Shown here: one piece after another, positions 36,408 through 45,215 of the stretch
Position numbering within the stretch: position 1 is the first letter of the stretch
How the letters are laid out: each line of letters opens with the position of its first letter
From: Burkholderia cepacia ATCC 25416
Lineage (GTDB): Bacteria > Pseudomonadota > Gammaproteobacteria > Burkholderiales > Burkholderiaceae
Assembly (NCBI RefSeq): GCF_001411495.1
Contig: NZ_CP012982.1
Coordinates: 1,736,001 to 1,800,000 of the forward strand
Reading direction: 5' to 3'
Length of the DNA: 64,000 nucleotides
Program-made: the position numbers and the translations under genes
Notes under the pieces: model-generated
Database searches by the model: none
What the model was told of the DNA's origin: nothing
The model's input: the letters and a program-made list of their open reading frames with translations, nothing else

Positions 36408-37987
36408 GAGCACGTGTCCTCGATGAAGGCGCGGAGTGCGTTCGCCACGGCGGGCTTGGCCACCAGTGCGCGGGGTTTGACATCGCCAGCCCGGATGCCT
36501 GCGCGCTCGTGGGCTCGCTGGACGAGATCCGCCAGCTGGGCGGCGCCCCCGGGCACGCGAACCGCGCGCAACGGGCCAAGCTGGCCGACCGTGCGTGCGT
36601 GCCGGTAGTGAAAAGCGCGGACGAGAGCCTGTTCCAGCGCATCGCGCAAGGCGGCGACGTCCTGCGTACCGCTGGCAAGCAACAGCAGGTAGTGGGGCGG
36701 ATCCGCGTCTGCGCACGGAATCACGCAACCTTCGTCACCCGGTTGCAGCACGTCGGAAAGCGACGCAGCCAGATAGGCTTCGTCCAGCTTTTCACCGACC
36801 AGATCGCTTTGCGTGCCAGCCCGCCCGACGAAGGTCACGCATGGCGTTCGTCCCGCATATCCGGTCACACGGACCCGATCGCCGAGCCGATAGCGGTACA
36901 GGCCGCCTCCGGTCGTCACGACGACCTCGACCGTATCGCCCGGCTTCAGTTCCTCCACGCCAATCGCGGTTCCGTCGTCGAGCAGAAACTCCAGGAAGTG
37001 GCTGCAGACGGCGAGGGGACAGCCGGTCGTATCGCCGAACGGCAGGCTGACCACCGCCTCGGTGGAAAACAAGCCTTTCGGAAGCCATGCCGCCTGCGGA
37101 AACAAGGTGCGGGCATGTGCGGCGTAGCCTTTGCTTGGACCGTCCATCCAGCAACTCACTGCCGCGAGCTGCGGCCACAGCCGGCCGCAGTGGCCGTCGT
37201 CGAGTGCGCGTCGCAGCGCTGCCATACGGCTCGACGGTAGCGAATCGAACAGGAAGGTGAGCGTATCGCGGCGCTGCGGTTCGGCGTGGTCGAACAGCGG
37301 ACGAAGCAGACTGGTCAAGAAGGTCGGGCTCCATATGCTGATGAAGGCCAGATCGTCGGCGGAGATAATCGCGCGTAACGTTTCGTTGCGCCACGCCCGA
37401 TCATTACCCGACAGTGACGGGGCGACGAGTGTCGGCAGTAGATCGACGAGCGGGCTGCCGGCCAGGTAATCGAGATCGCTGTCCGATCCGATCATGATGC
37501 CGTTGGGAGCGCGTTCGCGCGCTTGCATTGGAGGCGACATCGACCAGTACGCGCGTCCGGCCGCGACGCCGGGCACGGTGCGATGCAGATCGGAGAGCCA
37601 GACGATCAGCGCGAACTGCAATTCTTCGAGAAAGGCTGGCGTATAGGGAATGAGCTTTTGCTGCTCGCTGCCGCCGCTCGTGCGCTCGAAGAAGCGTGGC
37701 GCCTGGTCGGTCAGGATCGGAGCGGACTCCTCGAGGGCACGATCGATCCATCGGGACATGCCGGCGTAGGAGGTTGCCGGCACGCGTTCGCGAAATTGGG
37801 CCGGATCCGCGATATCGGCAAACCCGTTGGCCATGCCGAACGCCGTGTTCCGATTCGTGGCGAGCAGGCGTGACAGAAAGGTTGCCTGCGCGTCGCCCGG
37901 CGCATCGAGCGCGGTGAGCCATGCGCGACGGAAAGGTTCTGCAGCAGCGCTAAACGCGGCCCACGCATCTTGTGCACGCACGTGCAT
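36401..37987 (-). CDS. GH3-family acyl acid-amido synthetase-like protein
   Basis: A 528-residue member of the GH3 adenylate-forming family, best known from plants, where it joins auxin or jasmonate to amino acids through an acyl-AMP. The phosphate-binding motif appears as RTSGGSEQQKLIPYT near residue 106, and GGGLYRYRLGDRVRVTGY with TFVGRAGTQSDLVGEKLDE supply the family's C-terminal nucleotide and hinge motifs. Bacterial GH3 proteins occur in natural-product clusters. With two desaturases, a Rieske oxygenase and acyltransferase-like genes it probably activates a fatty acid or other carboxylic acid and couples it to an amine. The start at 37987 is an ATG with a weak upstream signal. Confidence 0.85.
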   Translation of the reverse strand: MHVRAQDAWAAFSAAAEPFRRAWLTALDAPGDAQATFLSRLLATNRNTAFGMANGFADIADPAQFRERVPATSYAGMSRWIDRALEESAPILTDQAPRFFERTSGGSEQQKLIPYTPAFLEELQFALIVWLSDLHRTVPGVAAGRAYWSMSPPMQARERAPNGIMIGSDSDLDYLAGSPLVDLLPTLVAPSLSGNDRAWRNETLRAIISADDLAFISIWSPTFLTSLLRPLFDHAEPQRRDTLTFLFDSLPSSRMAALRRALDDGHCGRLWPQLAAVSCWMDGPSKGYAAHARTLFPQAAWLPKGLFSTEAVVSLPFGDTTGCPLAVCSHFLEFLLDDGTAIGVEELKPGDTVEVVVTTGGGLYRYRLGDRVRVTGYAGRTPCVTFVGRAGTQSDLVGEKLDEAYLAASLSDVLQPGDEGCVIPCADADPPHYLLLLASGTQDVAALRDALEQALVRAFHYRHARTVGQLGPLRAVRVPGGAAQLADLVQRAHERAGIRAGDVKPRALVAKPAVANALRAFIEDTCSC

Positions 37988-37994
37988 CCTCTCG

Positions 37995-38930
37995 TCAGAA
38001 ATAGGTTTTTTCGAGCTGTGTCAGATCGCTGGGCAAGCGCCGGGGCGCATCGAACACATGCAGCCAACCGTACCACAGCGGTCGCGTCTCCGCCGCGTCG
38101 GAGCGTGCATGAAGCTCCTGCCAGCGCAGGCTCGGATGCCGGTGATGCGTCAGGTTGTAGTTGAAGTTGAGGAATGCCCAGCGGATCAGTGTGGGGGCAC
38201 GCATGTTGTATGTGCCCTCGACAACGTCGAGCGGCGTGTGCATGTGATACACCCATTGGAGCGACGACCACGAAAACGCGAATGCGAGATAGGCAAGCGC
38301 GATATCGAGCACGCGCCAGTCCAGCAATGCGCCCAGTGCGATCCACGCGGCCACGCCTGCGAGGGTTTCGTATCGAATTCGCCGAAATTCAGCTTGGTCG
38401 AAGTCTTTGAACGCAGCCGCATACGTGTTGTCGCGTCCGTACTTCGCCCAGCCATACGGGACGCGACTCGGAAGCACGGCGAGGACGAAGCTGCCCGCGA
38501 AACTCGCGAACCAGATGCCGCCGACGATCGCCGCGTAGTATTCGATTCGCTTGCGCCACAGCGAAGCGTCCGGCTCGACGAAGTCCACCCGCTCCGCGAG
38601 CGTTCGATTCCGCACGTGGTGACCGAGATGATTCACGTGGATCAGCGTTGCGGCCGCGCCGAACATCGCCGATGCCCACCACATCATCAGGTAGTTGACT
38701 GCCCCGCGCCGATGCCCGAAACCGTGGAAAGTTTCGTGCATCATCGAAAACACACCTTGCATGATCAGGCAGAACGGTACGAGCGACGCCCAGCGCAAGG
38801 GGCTCGTACCGTGCGACAGCCACGTCAGGATGCCGGCCCATGCAACGCTCTGCAGCGCGAGCACGCAGAGATTCAGCCGATCGAACCGTCGCGAACATTT
38901 ATCTATGGCGCTTGCATTGGCAACGAACAT
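37995..38930 (-). CDS. Fatty acid desaturase-like membrane oxygenase
   Basis: A 311-residue integral membrane di-iron protein of the fatty acid desaturase/hydroxylase family. The three histidine boxes are HETFHGFGH, HVNHLGHH and a C-terminal HHRH in NLTHHRHPSLRW, placed among hydrophobic segments. I use ATG 38930; an upstream TTG at 38993 would add 21 charged, unlikely residues. It ends 7 bases before the GH3 gene and heads the transcript desaturase-GH3-Rieske. It is divergent from the PF10118-type gene with a 113-bp space. Whether it desaturates, hydroxylates or makes a triple bond cannot be read. Confidence 0.85.
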   Translation of the reverse strand: MFVANASAIDKCSRRFDRLNLCVLALQSVAWAGILTWLSHGTSPLRWASLVPFCLIMQGVFSMMHETFHGFGHRRGAVNYLMMWWASAMFGAAATLIHVNHLGHHVRNRTLAERVDFVEPDASLWRKRIEYYAAIVGGIWFASFAGSFVLAVLPSRVPYGWAKYGRDNTYAAAFKDFDQAEFRRIRYETLAGVAAWIALGALLDWRVLDIALAYLAFAFSWSSLQWVYHMHTPLDVVEGTYNMRAPTLIRWAFLNFNYNLTHHRHPSLRWQELHARSDAAETRPLWYGWLHVFDAPRRLPSDLTQLEKTYF

Positions 38931-39043
38931 ACAATTCGGACATGGATGGTGGCGGCGACGCAGAGCATACCTTCGATCGCCATCATCGAACAATACGCCC
39001 GCCTGCGCTGATCTTGCGCGTTACGCCACGATCGATCGCGACC

Positions 39044-39928
39044 ATGTCCGCCAAACGAACCGACGATTCCATGCATGAGCGCTGCAACGACGCGGCAGAC
39101 ATCCGTCGGCGCAATCCGCGTTTTTGTTTTGCCGACCACATTCCGCGCTATTGGTATCGTGACAAACGCCTCGTGACGCGCTTTTTCGACGCGTTCTCGA
39201 TCATGTTTCCGCTCGGCGAGAAGTTCTTTGTCGATAGCGTGAGGCAGTACCGCGACGCGCTGCCGGTCGATGGCACACTCGCCGCTCAAGTGGATGCTTT
39301 CCTGTACCAGGAAGCCGCTCACATCCGCGAGCATCGCGCGTATAACCGGCGCCTGGCTCGCCAGGGCATGCCGGTCGACGCACTCGAGGCGCTCATGCGG
39401 AGACGGCAGCAACAATGCCGGCGTGTCGCGTCGCCGCTGCTTCAATTGACCTTCACGGCATGTCTCGAGCACTACACGGCTATTCTGGCCGATCTGCTGT
39501 TGCGCGATCCGGCCATTCTTGACGGCGTCGACCCGTCGATGGCCGCGATCTGGCGATGGCATGCGATCGAGGAAACCGAACACAAGGCCGTCGCGTTCGA
39601 CGTATTTCGCGCTTGCGGCGGCGGCGCGATCAAGCGCTATTTCATACGGACGGCGGCGATGCTCGGCGTCACGGCATGCTTCATCGTCGATCTGGGCTAT
39701 TTCATCGTGCGTCTCGCGCGTGCCGACCGCGGCGCCGGCAATTGGCGAAGCTGGGCACAGCTTGGCTGGTGGCTGTTCGGCGCGCCGGGCATCGTTACCC
39801 GCGTGCTGCCCGCGTGGCTGGTATGGTTCTCGCCGCGTTTTCACCCTGCGCGAATCGGGAATCCGGCCACCCTGGCTGCTGCCCGTGCGGCACTCGCTGC
39901 CGACGGCGTGACAACGGAACCGGCATGA
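39044..39928 (+). CDS. PF10118-type predicted metal-dependent hydrolase / di-iron protein
   Basis: A 294-residue mostly helical protein. Its helices carry Glu/His pairs suited to a di-metal site: FLYQEAAHIREH (about 83-94), FTACLEHYTAIL and WRWHAIEETEHKAVAFDVF. This arrangement matches the family annotated as predicted metal-dependent hydrolases, which look ferritin-like; an oxygenase role is equally possible. A hydrophobic region follows (MLGVTACFIVDLGYFIVRL), so it may be membrane-attached. ATG 39044 is used; ATG 39071 is an alternative. The stop overlaps the next gene as ATGA. Confidence 0.78.
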   Translation: MSAKRTDDSMHERCNDAADIRRRNPRFCFADHIPRYWYRDKRLVTRFFDAFSIMFPLGEKFFVDSVRQYRDALPVDGTLAAQVDAFLYQEAAHIREHRAYNRRLARQGMPVDALEALMRRRQQQCRRVASPLLQLTFTACLEHYTAILADLLLRDPAILDGVDPSMAAIWRWHAIEETEHKAVAFDVFRACGGGAIKRYFIRTAAMLGVTACFIVDLGYFIVRLARADRGAGNWRSWAQLGWWLFGAPGIVTRVLPAWLVWFSPRFHPARIGNPATLAAARAALAADGVTTEPA

Positions 39929-40845
39929 GCGCACGGCGTCCGGCATGGTCGCCGTCCGGCTTCGACGAGTGGCGGCAACACTACCCATCGACGCCGTTCG
40001 AACCGGCGCCCGCAGCAATCGACTGGACCGGGCACTTCATCGAATGTTGGCATGCGCATGGCGCCCGCGCATTCCCGGACACCGTCGTCGTGTTGATTGC
40101 GGGACTCTATTCCGAGTGGATACCTGCCTGCTTCCGGCATGCCGTGCGGGCGTTGCATGCCGCGCGCTACCCAATCCTGCGTGTGCCGGTCCGCTCGTCT
40201 CGCGCGGTTGCCGAGCAGGGCGCGCATATCGTGCGCTACCTGTATGCGCGCCTGCCTGCTGATCGCCGCTTTATTGTCCTCACCCATAGCAAGGGCGGGC
40301 TCGATGCACTGGCGGCGCTGCATGCGGATTCAGGGCTTCGCGCTCGCTGCGACGGTATCGCACTCGTGCAGCCGCCCGTCGGCCCGAGCGCGATCGTCGA
40401 CGGCCTGCTCGGGCAACGGGGGGCGCGCATCGATCCCGCATGGTTGGGTCGAGCCGCCGGGAGATTGTTGCGCACACGCTGGCTCCATGCAGGCTCGCGC
40501 GATATCGGCAGCGAGCGCGACGCCGGCATCGCGAATCTGTTGTCTGCGGTGCCCGGTGGCCTGCACTGTGTGCATGTCGTGAGCTGGTCGATAGAACGCA
40601 CGTCCCGGTTCGACGCACATCACTCGCGCCTCGACCGCTACCGTCCCGGTTGTGCGCATGACGGACAGTTCTACCTGGACCACCAGACGATTCGCGGCAT
40701 GCCTCAAGTATGCGTGCCGCATCTCGACCATGGCCAGCCTGTACTCGGCGGCGCCGGTTTCGATGCGGGACGTTTCTGGCTTGCACTCGTTGCGCTCCTG
40801 AACGACACGCGAGCGGCAGCGGTCGCGAGCGGTCAGACGAGATAG
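39925..40845 (+). CDS. Alpha/beta hydrolase-like protein
   Basis: A 306-residue alpha/beta-hydrolase-like protein. After TVVVLIAGLYSEW (first strand and oxyanion loop) comes a nucleophile elbow FIVLTHSKGGLDALAAL, with Ser in the context H-S-K-G-G, then a later His region VPHLDHGQPVLGGAGFD. It could be an esterase, thioesterase or acyltransferase. Its ATG overlaps the PF10118-type gene stop, so the two are co-translated, and its last 13 bases overlap the convergent acyltransferase-like gene. No signal peptide is seen. Confidence 0.78.
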   Translation: MSARRPAWSPSGFDEWRQHYPSTPFEPAPAAIDWTGHFIECWHAHGARAFPDTVVVLIAGLYSEWIPACFRHAVRALHAARYPILRVPVRSSRAVAEQGAHIVRYLYARLPADRRFIVLTHSKGGLDALAALHADSGLRARCDGIALVQPPVGPSAIVDGLLGQRGARIDPAWLGRAAGRLLRTRWLHAGSRDIGSERDAGIANLLSAVPGGLHCVHVVSWSIERTSRFDAHHSRLDRYRPGCAHDGQFYLDHQTIRGMPQVCVPHLDHGQPVLGGAGFDAGRFWLALVALLNDTRAAAVASGQTR

Positions 40846-41951
40846 ATCTCGAATCCCGGGATCGCTTCGGTGCCGCCCGGATCGAGTGCGGTCGCGCCGG
40901 GCGTCGATAGCGTATACAGATCCATCGGCAGCGCGGTGTATCGATAGCCGCGCAACGCGGACCATAGCGGATCGTGATCGTACAGGCAAAGCTGCAGCAA
41001 CGCATAGCGGCTCCGCTCTCGTTGCCAGACTGCATCGAGCAGCGCCTGTGCGATGTCCGGGTCGCGTCCGCTCACATGCAGATGAGTCAGGTAGATGTCC
41101 TGAAGCGGCTGGCCGGGTGCTGCGATGGGAGGGCGTCCGAGCAACGGCGCGACGGCGTTGACGCCGTGACGCAACGCACCGAGTGAGCGCGGCAGACGTT
41201 CCAGGACGATGCGCTTGATACGTCCCGCATCCCACGGAGCAACGCAGCCCACGATACGCCCCTGCGCGTTGCGTGCGACCAGAAAGCGCTCGATTCCGAA
41301 GTCGGGCCAGGCGTTCAGGCGGCGCGTGAATTCGTCCGCTGTAAAGACGCAGCCGAAGGGTTGGGAACGCGACTCCTGGTCCAGGAATGCGCGGAGCGCG
41401 TCGGCATCGGTGGCCGACGCGTTCGTGATCCTGACGGAGTCGGCGCGCCGCGCAGCAATACGTCGCGCATAGATCGATACGTTACTGTAGCCGCGCCAAT
41501 GTCGAAATCCGAGCCGGGTCCGCTTGCCTGTCCTGAATAGCGATTGCGTTGCGATCCGGTTGTCGCGAATGACGCAGCAGTACGTATGCTGCACATCTTC
41601 GTGCCGGGCGAGATCAGCGAGGCGATCGACGACATAATCGACCCACGTGCGTGCCAGTTCGCGATCGGGTGCGATGCGCAAGTCGCCGAGGTAAGCGATG
41701 CGCTGTTTCTCTCCGGCGAGGTAGCCGTCGCGAACGACCATGCTGGCCATTCCCTTGACGTGCCCGGCGCTGTCCTCCGCGAGCCAGGTTCGATAGTCGT
41801 TCGAATGGCACCGATGCAGTGCGAAGTAATCCGGTGAGCGATCGAAGCGAAGCGGCATCCCGCCGAGCATCGCGTAACGTGTTTGAAACGCGAGAAGCCG
41901 TTCGTTGTCGGACGCTGTGGCTGGCCGGATCCGCGTCATTGGCTCATTCAC
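40833..41951 (-). CDS. GNAT-like acyltransferase, possibly two-domain
   Basis: A 372-residue protein with an N-terminal GNAT-like region (TRIRPATASDNERLLAFQTR, AGHVKGMASMVVRDGYL, IAYLGDLRIAPDREL) and a second acetyltransferase-like half (VRITNASATDADALRAFLDQ). No catalytic residues can be named and the donor may be acetyl-, acyl-CoA or acyl-ACP. The start may be GTG 41951, overlapping the preceding gene stop, or ATG 41939. It is convergent with the hydrolase gene and overlaps it by 13 bases. In this island it may N-acylate an amine made upstream. Confidence 0.65.
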   Translation of the reverse strand: MNEPMTRIRPATASDNERLLAFQTRYAMLGGMPLRFDRSPDYFALHRCHSNDYRTWLAEDSAGHVKGMASMVVRDGYLAGEKQRIAYLGDLRIAPDRELARTWVDYVVDRLADLARHEDVQHTYCCVIRDNRIATQSLFRTGKRTRLGFRHWRGYSNVSIYARRIAARRADSVRITNASATDADALRAFLDQESRSQPFGCVFTADEFTRRLNAWPDFGIERFLVARNAQGRIVGCVAPWDAGRIKRIVLERLPRSLGALRHGVNAVAPLLGRPPIAAPGQPLQDIYLTHLHVSGRDPDIAQALLDAVWQRERSRYALLQLCLYDHDPLWSALRGYRYTALPMDLYTLSTPGATALDPGGTEAIPGFEIYLV

Positions 41952-42669
41952 CGGCGAAGATTCGTCTTGCCATCGGGCGCAGGTTTTCCGGCTTCAGCTC
42001 ACACAGGCAGACGAGCTCGTTTCCGTGCGCGTATTCTGGATTGCGCTCCAGAAAATAGGCGACATCCGGCAGCCGCCGATGCGCGTCAGGCACTTCGGCG
42101 AGGGCCGGGGCGAGGCGGCCTTGCGGTACAGGAAAATTGAGCACGCCGGACGCGGCGTCGTATGCGTGCCCGAAGCGCTCGACAGCCAGATGATCGAGCA
42201 GTGCCTGAATCGAGGGCTCGGTCGGTCGGTCGAATCGCGGGGTGAAATCATGCGCGAACGCTCGCAAGTAGCGGTACGTGCGATGCCCTTTGCAGATCAG
42301 AAACCAGTATAGTGCCAGGTCAGGCGAGTTGCGTTTGAGCTCACCGGCGAGTCGAATCCAGCAAAACGCGAGTTGCTGGCTGCCCCAGCAGGCCGGATCC
42401 ACGATCGTGTCGCCGGAAAACAGGATGCGCAGTGTGGTGTCGCACCACTGCTGTTCATACAGTTTCAACGTGGAGAAGCCGCGCAGCTTGCCGGTGTCAT
42501 CGCGCATGATGACGCAATGTGTCTTGTCGTCGAGATCGTGTTCGAAGCGTGCCTGTTCCGTATCCCGGTAACAGGCCGAATAGAGCGCGTACATGTGTGC
42601 AACGTCGACGTCGCGCAGCTGCGCACGTGTCATGGAACTGGCTCGAAGCGGCATAGCGTCGTCATTCAT
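41944..42669 (-). CDS. Putative acyltransferase-like protein (GNAT-related), function unknown
   Basis: A 241-residue cytoplasmic protein. The central part (VIMRDDTGKLRGFSTLKLYEQ, then LRILFSGDTIVDPACWGSQQ) has the beta-bulge and substrate-loop look of GNAT-related acyltransferases, but no acyl-CoA motif is clear, so assignment is tentative. It precedes the two-domain acyltransferase-like gene, with stop/start overlap at 41944-41951, and its ATG at 42669 abuts the divergent PAP2-desaturase gene. Confidence 0.55.
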   Translation of the reverse strand: MNDDAMPLRASSMTRAQLRDVDVAHMYALYSACYRDTEQARFEHDLDDKTHCVIMRDDTGKLRGFSTLKLYEQQWCDTTLRILFSGDTIVDPACWGSQQLAFCWIRLAGELKRNSPDLALYWFLICKGHRTYRYLRAFAHDFTPRFDRPTEPSIQALLDHLAVERFGHAYDAASGVLNFPVPQGRLAPALAEVPDAHRRLPDVAYFLERNPEYAHGNELVCLCELKPENLRPMARRIFAGE

Positions 42670-42721
42670 GCGAGCTGAAACGATTTATCATGATACGCGA
42701 TTGAGCCGCTCCTTTTTTCAC

Positions 42722-44191
42722 ATGCGCGCCATACCTTCTGTTTCCCTCTCCTATATACCGTCAGCATTCGACGCGTGGCGGTGGCTCGCAATCTATGTCG
42801 TCGCGTCGGGCGCACTCTACTTCTGGGTCACACACGCGCCGATGGCGCCCGTGGTGGTGCTGCGTCCGGGGCCGTACGATGCGGTCATTCCGCGAGTGTC
42901 CGCCAGTGTGCCGCTTTATTTGAGTTACGCGCTCGTGATGCCGTCGATTGTCTGGTTCGGCCGAGGCCGCAATTGGCTGCTGCCCGCGTTTTTCGCCGGT
43001 GCGCTTGCCGCAGGCCTGTGCATCGTCAGTCATCTGTTCTGGCCGACTGCCGTGAGCCGGTCGCCGGCTGTGTCGGGATGGATCGCATGGCTGTATCGGA
43101 TCGACACGCCACTCGCCGCGAGTCCATGCGGGCATGTTGCGTTGCCTGTGGCGGTAACCGTGGTATTGGCTGCGCTACGTGTCCGCGCAGCGCGCTATTA
43201 CGCTGCGTGGAGCGCAATACTGGCGCTCACGGTCTTGACGACCGGGCAGCATCTGCTCGCGGACATGCTCGCGGGGCTCGCACTCGGCGTCGGCGTCGGC
43301 GGTGCGACGACCGCGCTCATTCGTCTCGACGTTGACCTGCGTACGGCTGCGGCATTGCTGCTTGAATGGCTATGTATCGTCGTTACGCTGCGAGTTGCGT
43401 TATCGGTGGGGCATTGGGGCGGTTACCTCTTCGCCGCTGTCATTGTCGCGACCCGGCAACACGCGTTATTCATTCTGTATCACGACGCGACACACTATCA
43501 TTTGACCCGCCGTCGTTTCGCGAACGATTTTCTGATCAACCTGGCAATCGGCGTACCGGGACTCGTGCCCATCGAATTCTATCGCCCGCTGCATCTTGCA
43601 CACCATCGACACGTCGGGACTGCGGACGATCCTGAGCGGAACTATCTGTACCACGCGCAGCCATGGAAATTCGAGCCACTCGACACACTCCCGCTCGTCC
43701 GGCAACTGCTCGGTGACTTGTTCGTGGTCAACATGGTGAAAAACATGCGCGCATACCGGCGCGCGAACGGGCGTGGTGCGTCCATGTCACTGCCGCTGCT
43801 CGCTGCGATATCGACATGGGGCATCCTGCTCGTGCCGCTCGTGCATGCATGCACGGTACGCGAACTGTTGACGCTGGCGGCGCTTTGGTTCGTGCCTCTC
43901 GTGACAATTGGCGCGCTGGTGCAGAAGATTCGTAGCATTGCAGAGCACAGTGGCGGGCCGGGTGTCACGGCCGGCTGGAATGACTGGACTTATTCGTGGC
44001 GTGTCGGGTTACTGGGCCGCTTCTTTATTTGGCCGTACAACATCAACTATCACCAACAGCATCATCGCGAACCCGGCGTGGCGTGGCATCGCTTGCCCGG
44101 ATTGCGTGCGTCCGACGAGCCGGTTCTGTCTTCGAGGCAATTGCTTGCATTGCTTTGGTCGGGTGCCTCGCGCCGTGGTAGTCAAAGATAG
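42722..44191 (+). CDS. PAP2-like phosphatase / fatty acid desaturase fusion
   Basis: A 489-residue membrane protein joining two enzyme types. Residues about 20-195 look like a PAP2 lipid phosphatase: SPCGHVALP near 134-142 corresponds to the PSGH motif and TTGQHLLADMLAG near 173-185 to the SR-H-D motif, with the usual Ser replaced by Cys and the Arg missing. Residues about 230-470 are a desaturase with boxes HDATHYH (254-260), HLAHHRH (291-297) and HQQHH. ATG 42722 is chosen; ATG 42668 is in frame but would overlap the divergent gene start. The fusion suggests action on a phospholipid or lipid phosphate and its acyl chain. Confidence 0.82.
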   Translation: MRAIPSVSLSYIPSAFDAWRWLAIYVVASGALYFWVTHAPMAPVVVLRPGPYDAVIPRVSASVPLYLSYALVMPSIVWFGRGRNWLLPAFFAGALAAGLCIVSHLFWPTAVSRSPAVSGWIAWLYRIDTPLAASPCGHVALPVAVTVVLAALRVRAARYYAAWSAILALTVLTTGQHLLADMLAGLALGVGVGGATTALIRLDVDLRTAAALLLEWLCIVVTLRVALSVGHWGGYLFAAVIVATRQHALFILYHDATHYHLTRRRFANDFLINLAIGVPGLVPIEFYRPLHLAHHRHVGTADDPERNYLYHAQPWKFEPLDTLPLVRQLLGDLFVVNMVKNMRAYRRANGRGASMSLPLLAAISTWGILLVPLVHACTVRELLTLAALWFVPLVTIGALVQKIRSIAEHSGGPGVTAGWNDWTYSWRVGLLGRFFIWPYNINYHQQHHREPGVAWHRLPGLRASDEPVLSSRQLLALLWSGASRRGSQR

Positions 44192-44496
44192 AAAATCCCT
44201 TTCAAGACACGATGAAGTTCCCCATCGGTCCCGGAGCGAAAGATCGGCACGGCCCGTTGCGATCCGTCTGACCCGTGCCGCGCAACCCCGATCGTGAATT
44301 GTGCGCAGCCATTGTCTTGACGCGCCGGGGATTCATCAACCGTAGTGCGAGGCCTTGCCCGGAACGACGGAGTCGACTCCACGCCAATGCGCAGCGATCA
44401 GGCGGCATCCACGCGCACGCGGCCCGGATGAATACCCATGCGGATTGTCTTCGTGTCGAGAGACGTCACACCGCCAGATCTCGGCAGCTTCGCGTG
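44192..44496. other. 305-bp gap, no gene seen
   Basis: The space between the converging PAP2-desaturase gene and alkB contains no supported ORF, RNA gene or clear terminator. Short open frames on both strands lack ribosome binding sites and recognisable protein sequence. Confidence 0.5.
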
Positions 44497-45147
44497 CTAA
44501 TCCCTCACGCCCTGCGCCGAGCTCATGAAGTTGACGCTGATCCGCGTGCCCTCGATTTCCGGTTCCTTGGGCACGCAGTGCACCCAGTCTTGCTGCGCGC
44601 GCCCTCCCATCACCACCAAGTCTCCGGAAGACGGTTTGAAGGTCATGGAGCGGCCGCCCTTGATCGGCTTGATCAGGAACCGGCGTATCGTGCCGAGCGT
44701 CAGGACGGGGACGATGCAGTCGAGCTTCCGGCACGAACCGTGGTCGCGATGCCAGCCTGTACTGTCTTGCCCGTTGCGATAGAGGTTCATCCACAGGCCG
44801 TCGTATTCCACGCCGTAGTGACGCGACAGCGCGCAGACGGCCTGCAGCAGGCGCGCGTCGGGCACATCGGCGACATGCTTGTAGACCGCCGTCATGCGCG
44901 GCTCGCGAAACACCTGGTTGAACATGCGCCGATCGTGCTCCAGCCACGGAACGCTGTTGCGCAACTGCTCATAGAGCTGCGACGCCCCTGAAATCCATCC
45001 GGGCACGATGTCGATCCAGGAATGAGCGTCGAGATCGAAACGCCTTGCCGATCGAAAGGACTCGTCTATCGAGAATTCGGCGTCGCTGCTTCCGAACAAA
45101 TCGCTCTGTGCAGGTACCGTGCTCGGGATCCGTGTGATTGAATTCAT
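44497..45147 (-). CDS. alkB: Alpha-ketoglutarate-dependent dioxygenase AlkB
   Basis: A 216-residue Fe(II)/2-oxoglutarate oxygenase that removes methyl groups from 1-methyladenine and 3-methylcytosine in DNA. Iron ligands are in the H-x-D motif of GWHRDHG and the distal His of DWVHCVPK; the 2-oxoglutarate-binding arginines are in GTRISVNFM. The substrate-facing MNLYRNGQDSTGWHRD is typical. ATG 45147 gives the family start. It lies 68 bases downstream of the Ada/AlkA gene on the same strand, forming an alkylation-repair operon. Confidence 0.92.
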   Translation of the reverse strand: MNSITRIPSTVPAQSDLFGSSDAEFSIDESFRSARRFDLDAHSWIDIVPGWISGASQLYEQLRNSVPWLEHDRRMFNQVFREPRMTAVYKHVADVPDARLLQAVCALSRHYGVEYDGLWMNLYRNGQDSTGWHRDHGSCRKLDCIVPVLTLGTIRRFLIKPIKGGRSMTFKPSSGDLVVMGGRAQQDWVHCVPKEPEIEGTRISVNFMSSAQGVRD

Positions 45148-45215
45148 CGTGCAAGTTGATCGCTTCCGGTGGTGACGAGTCACGCGGCCGGGAAAGGTGT
45201 CGATATGAGTCGTAG

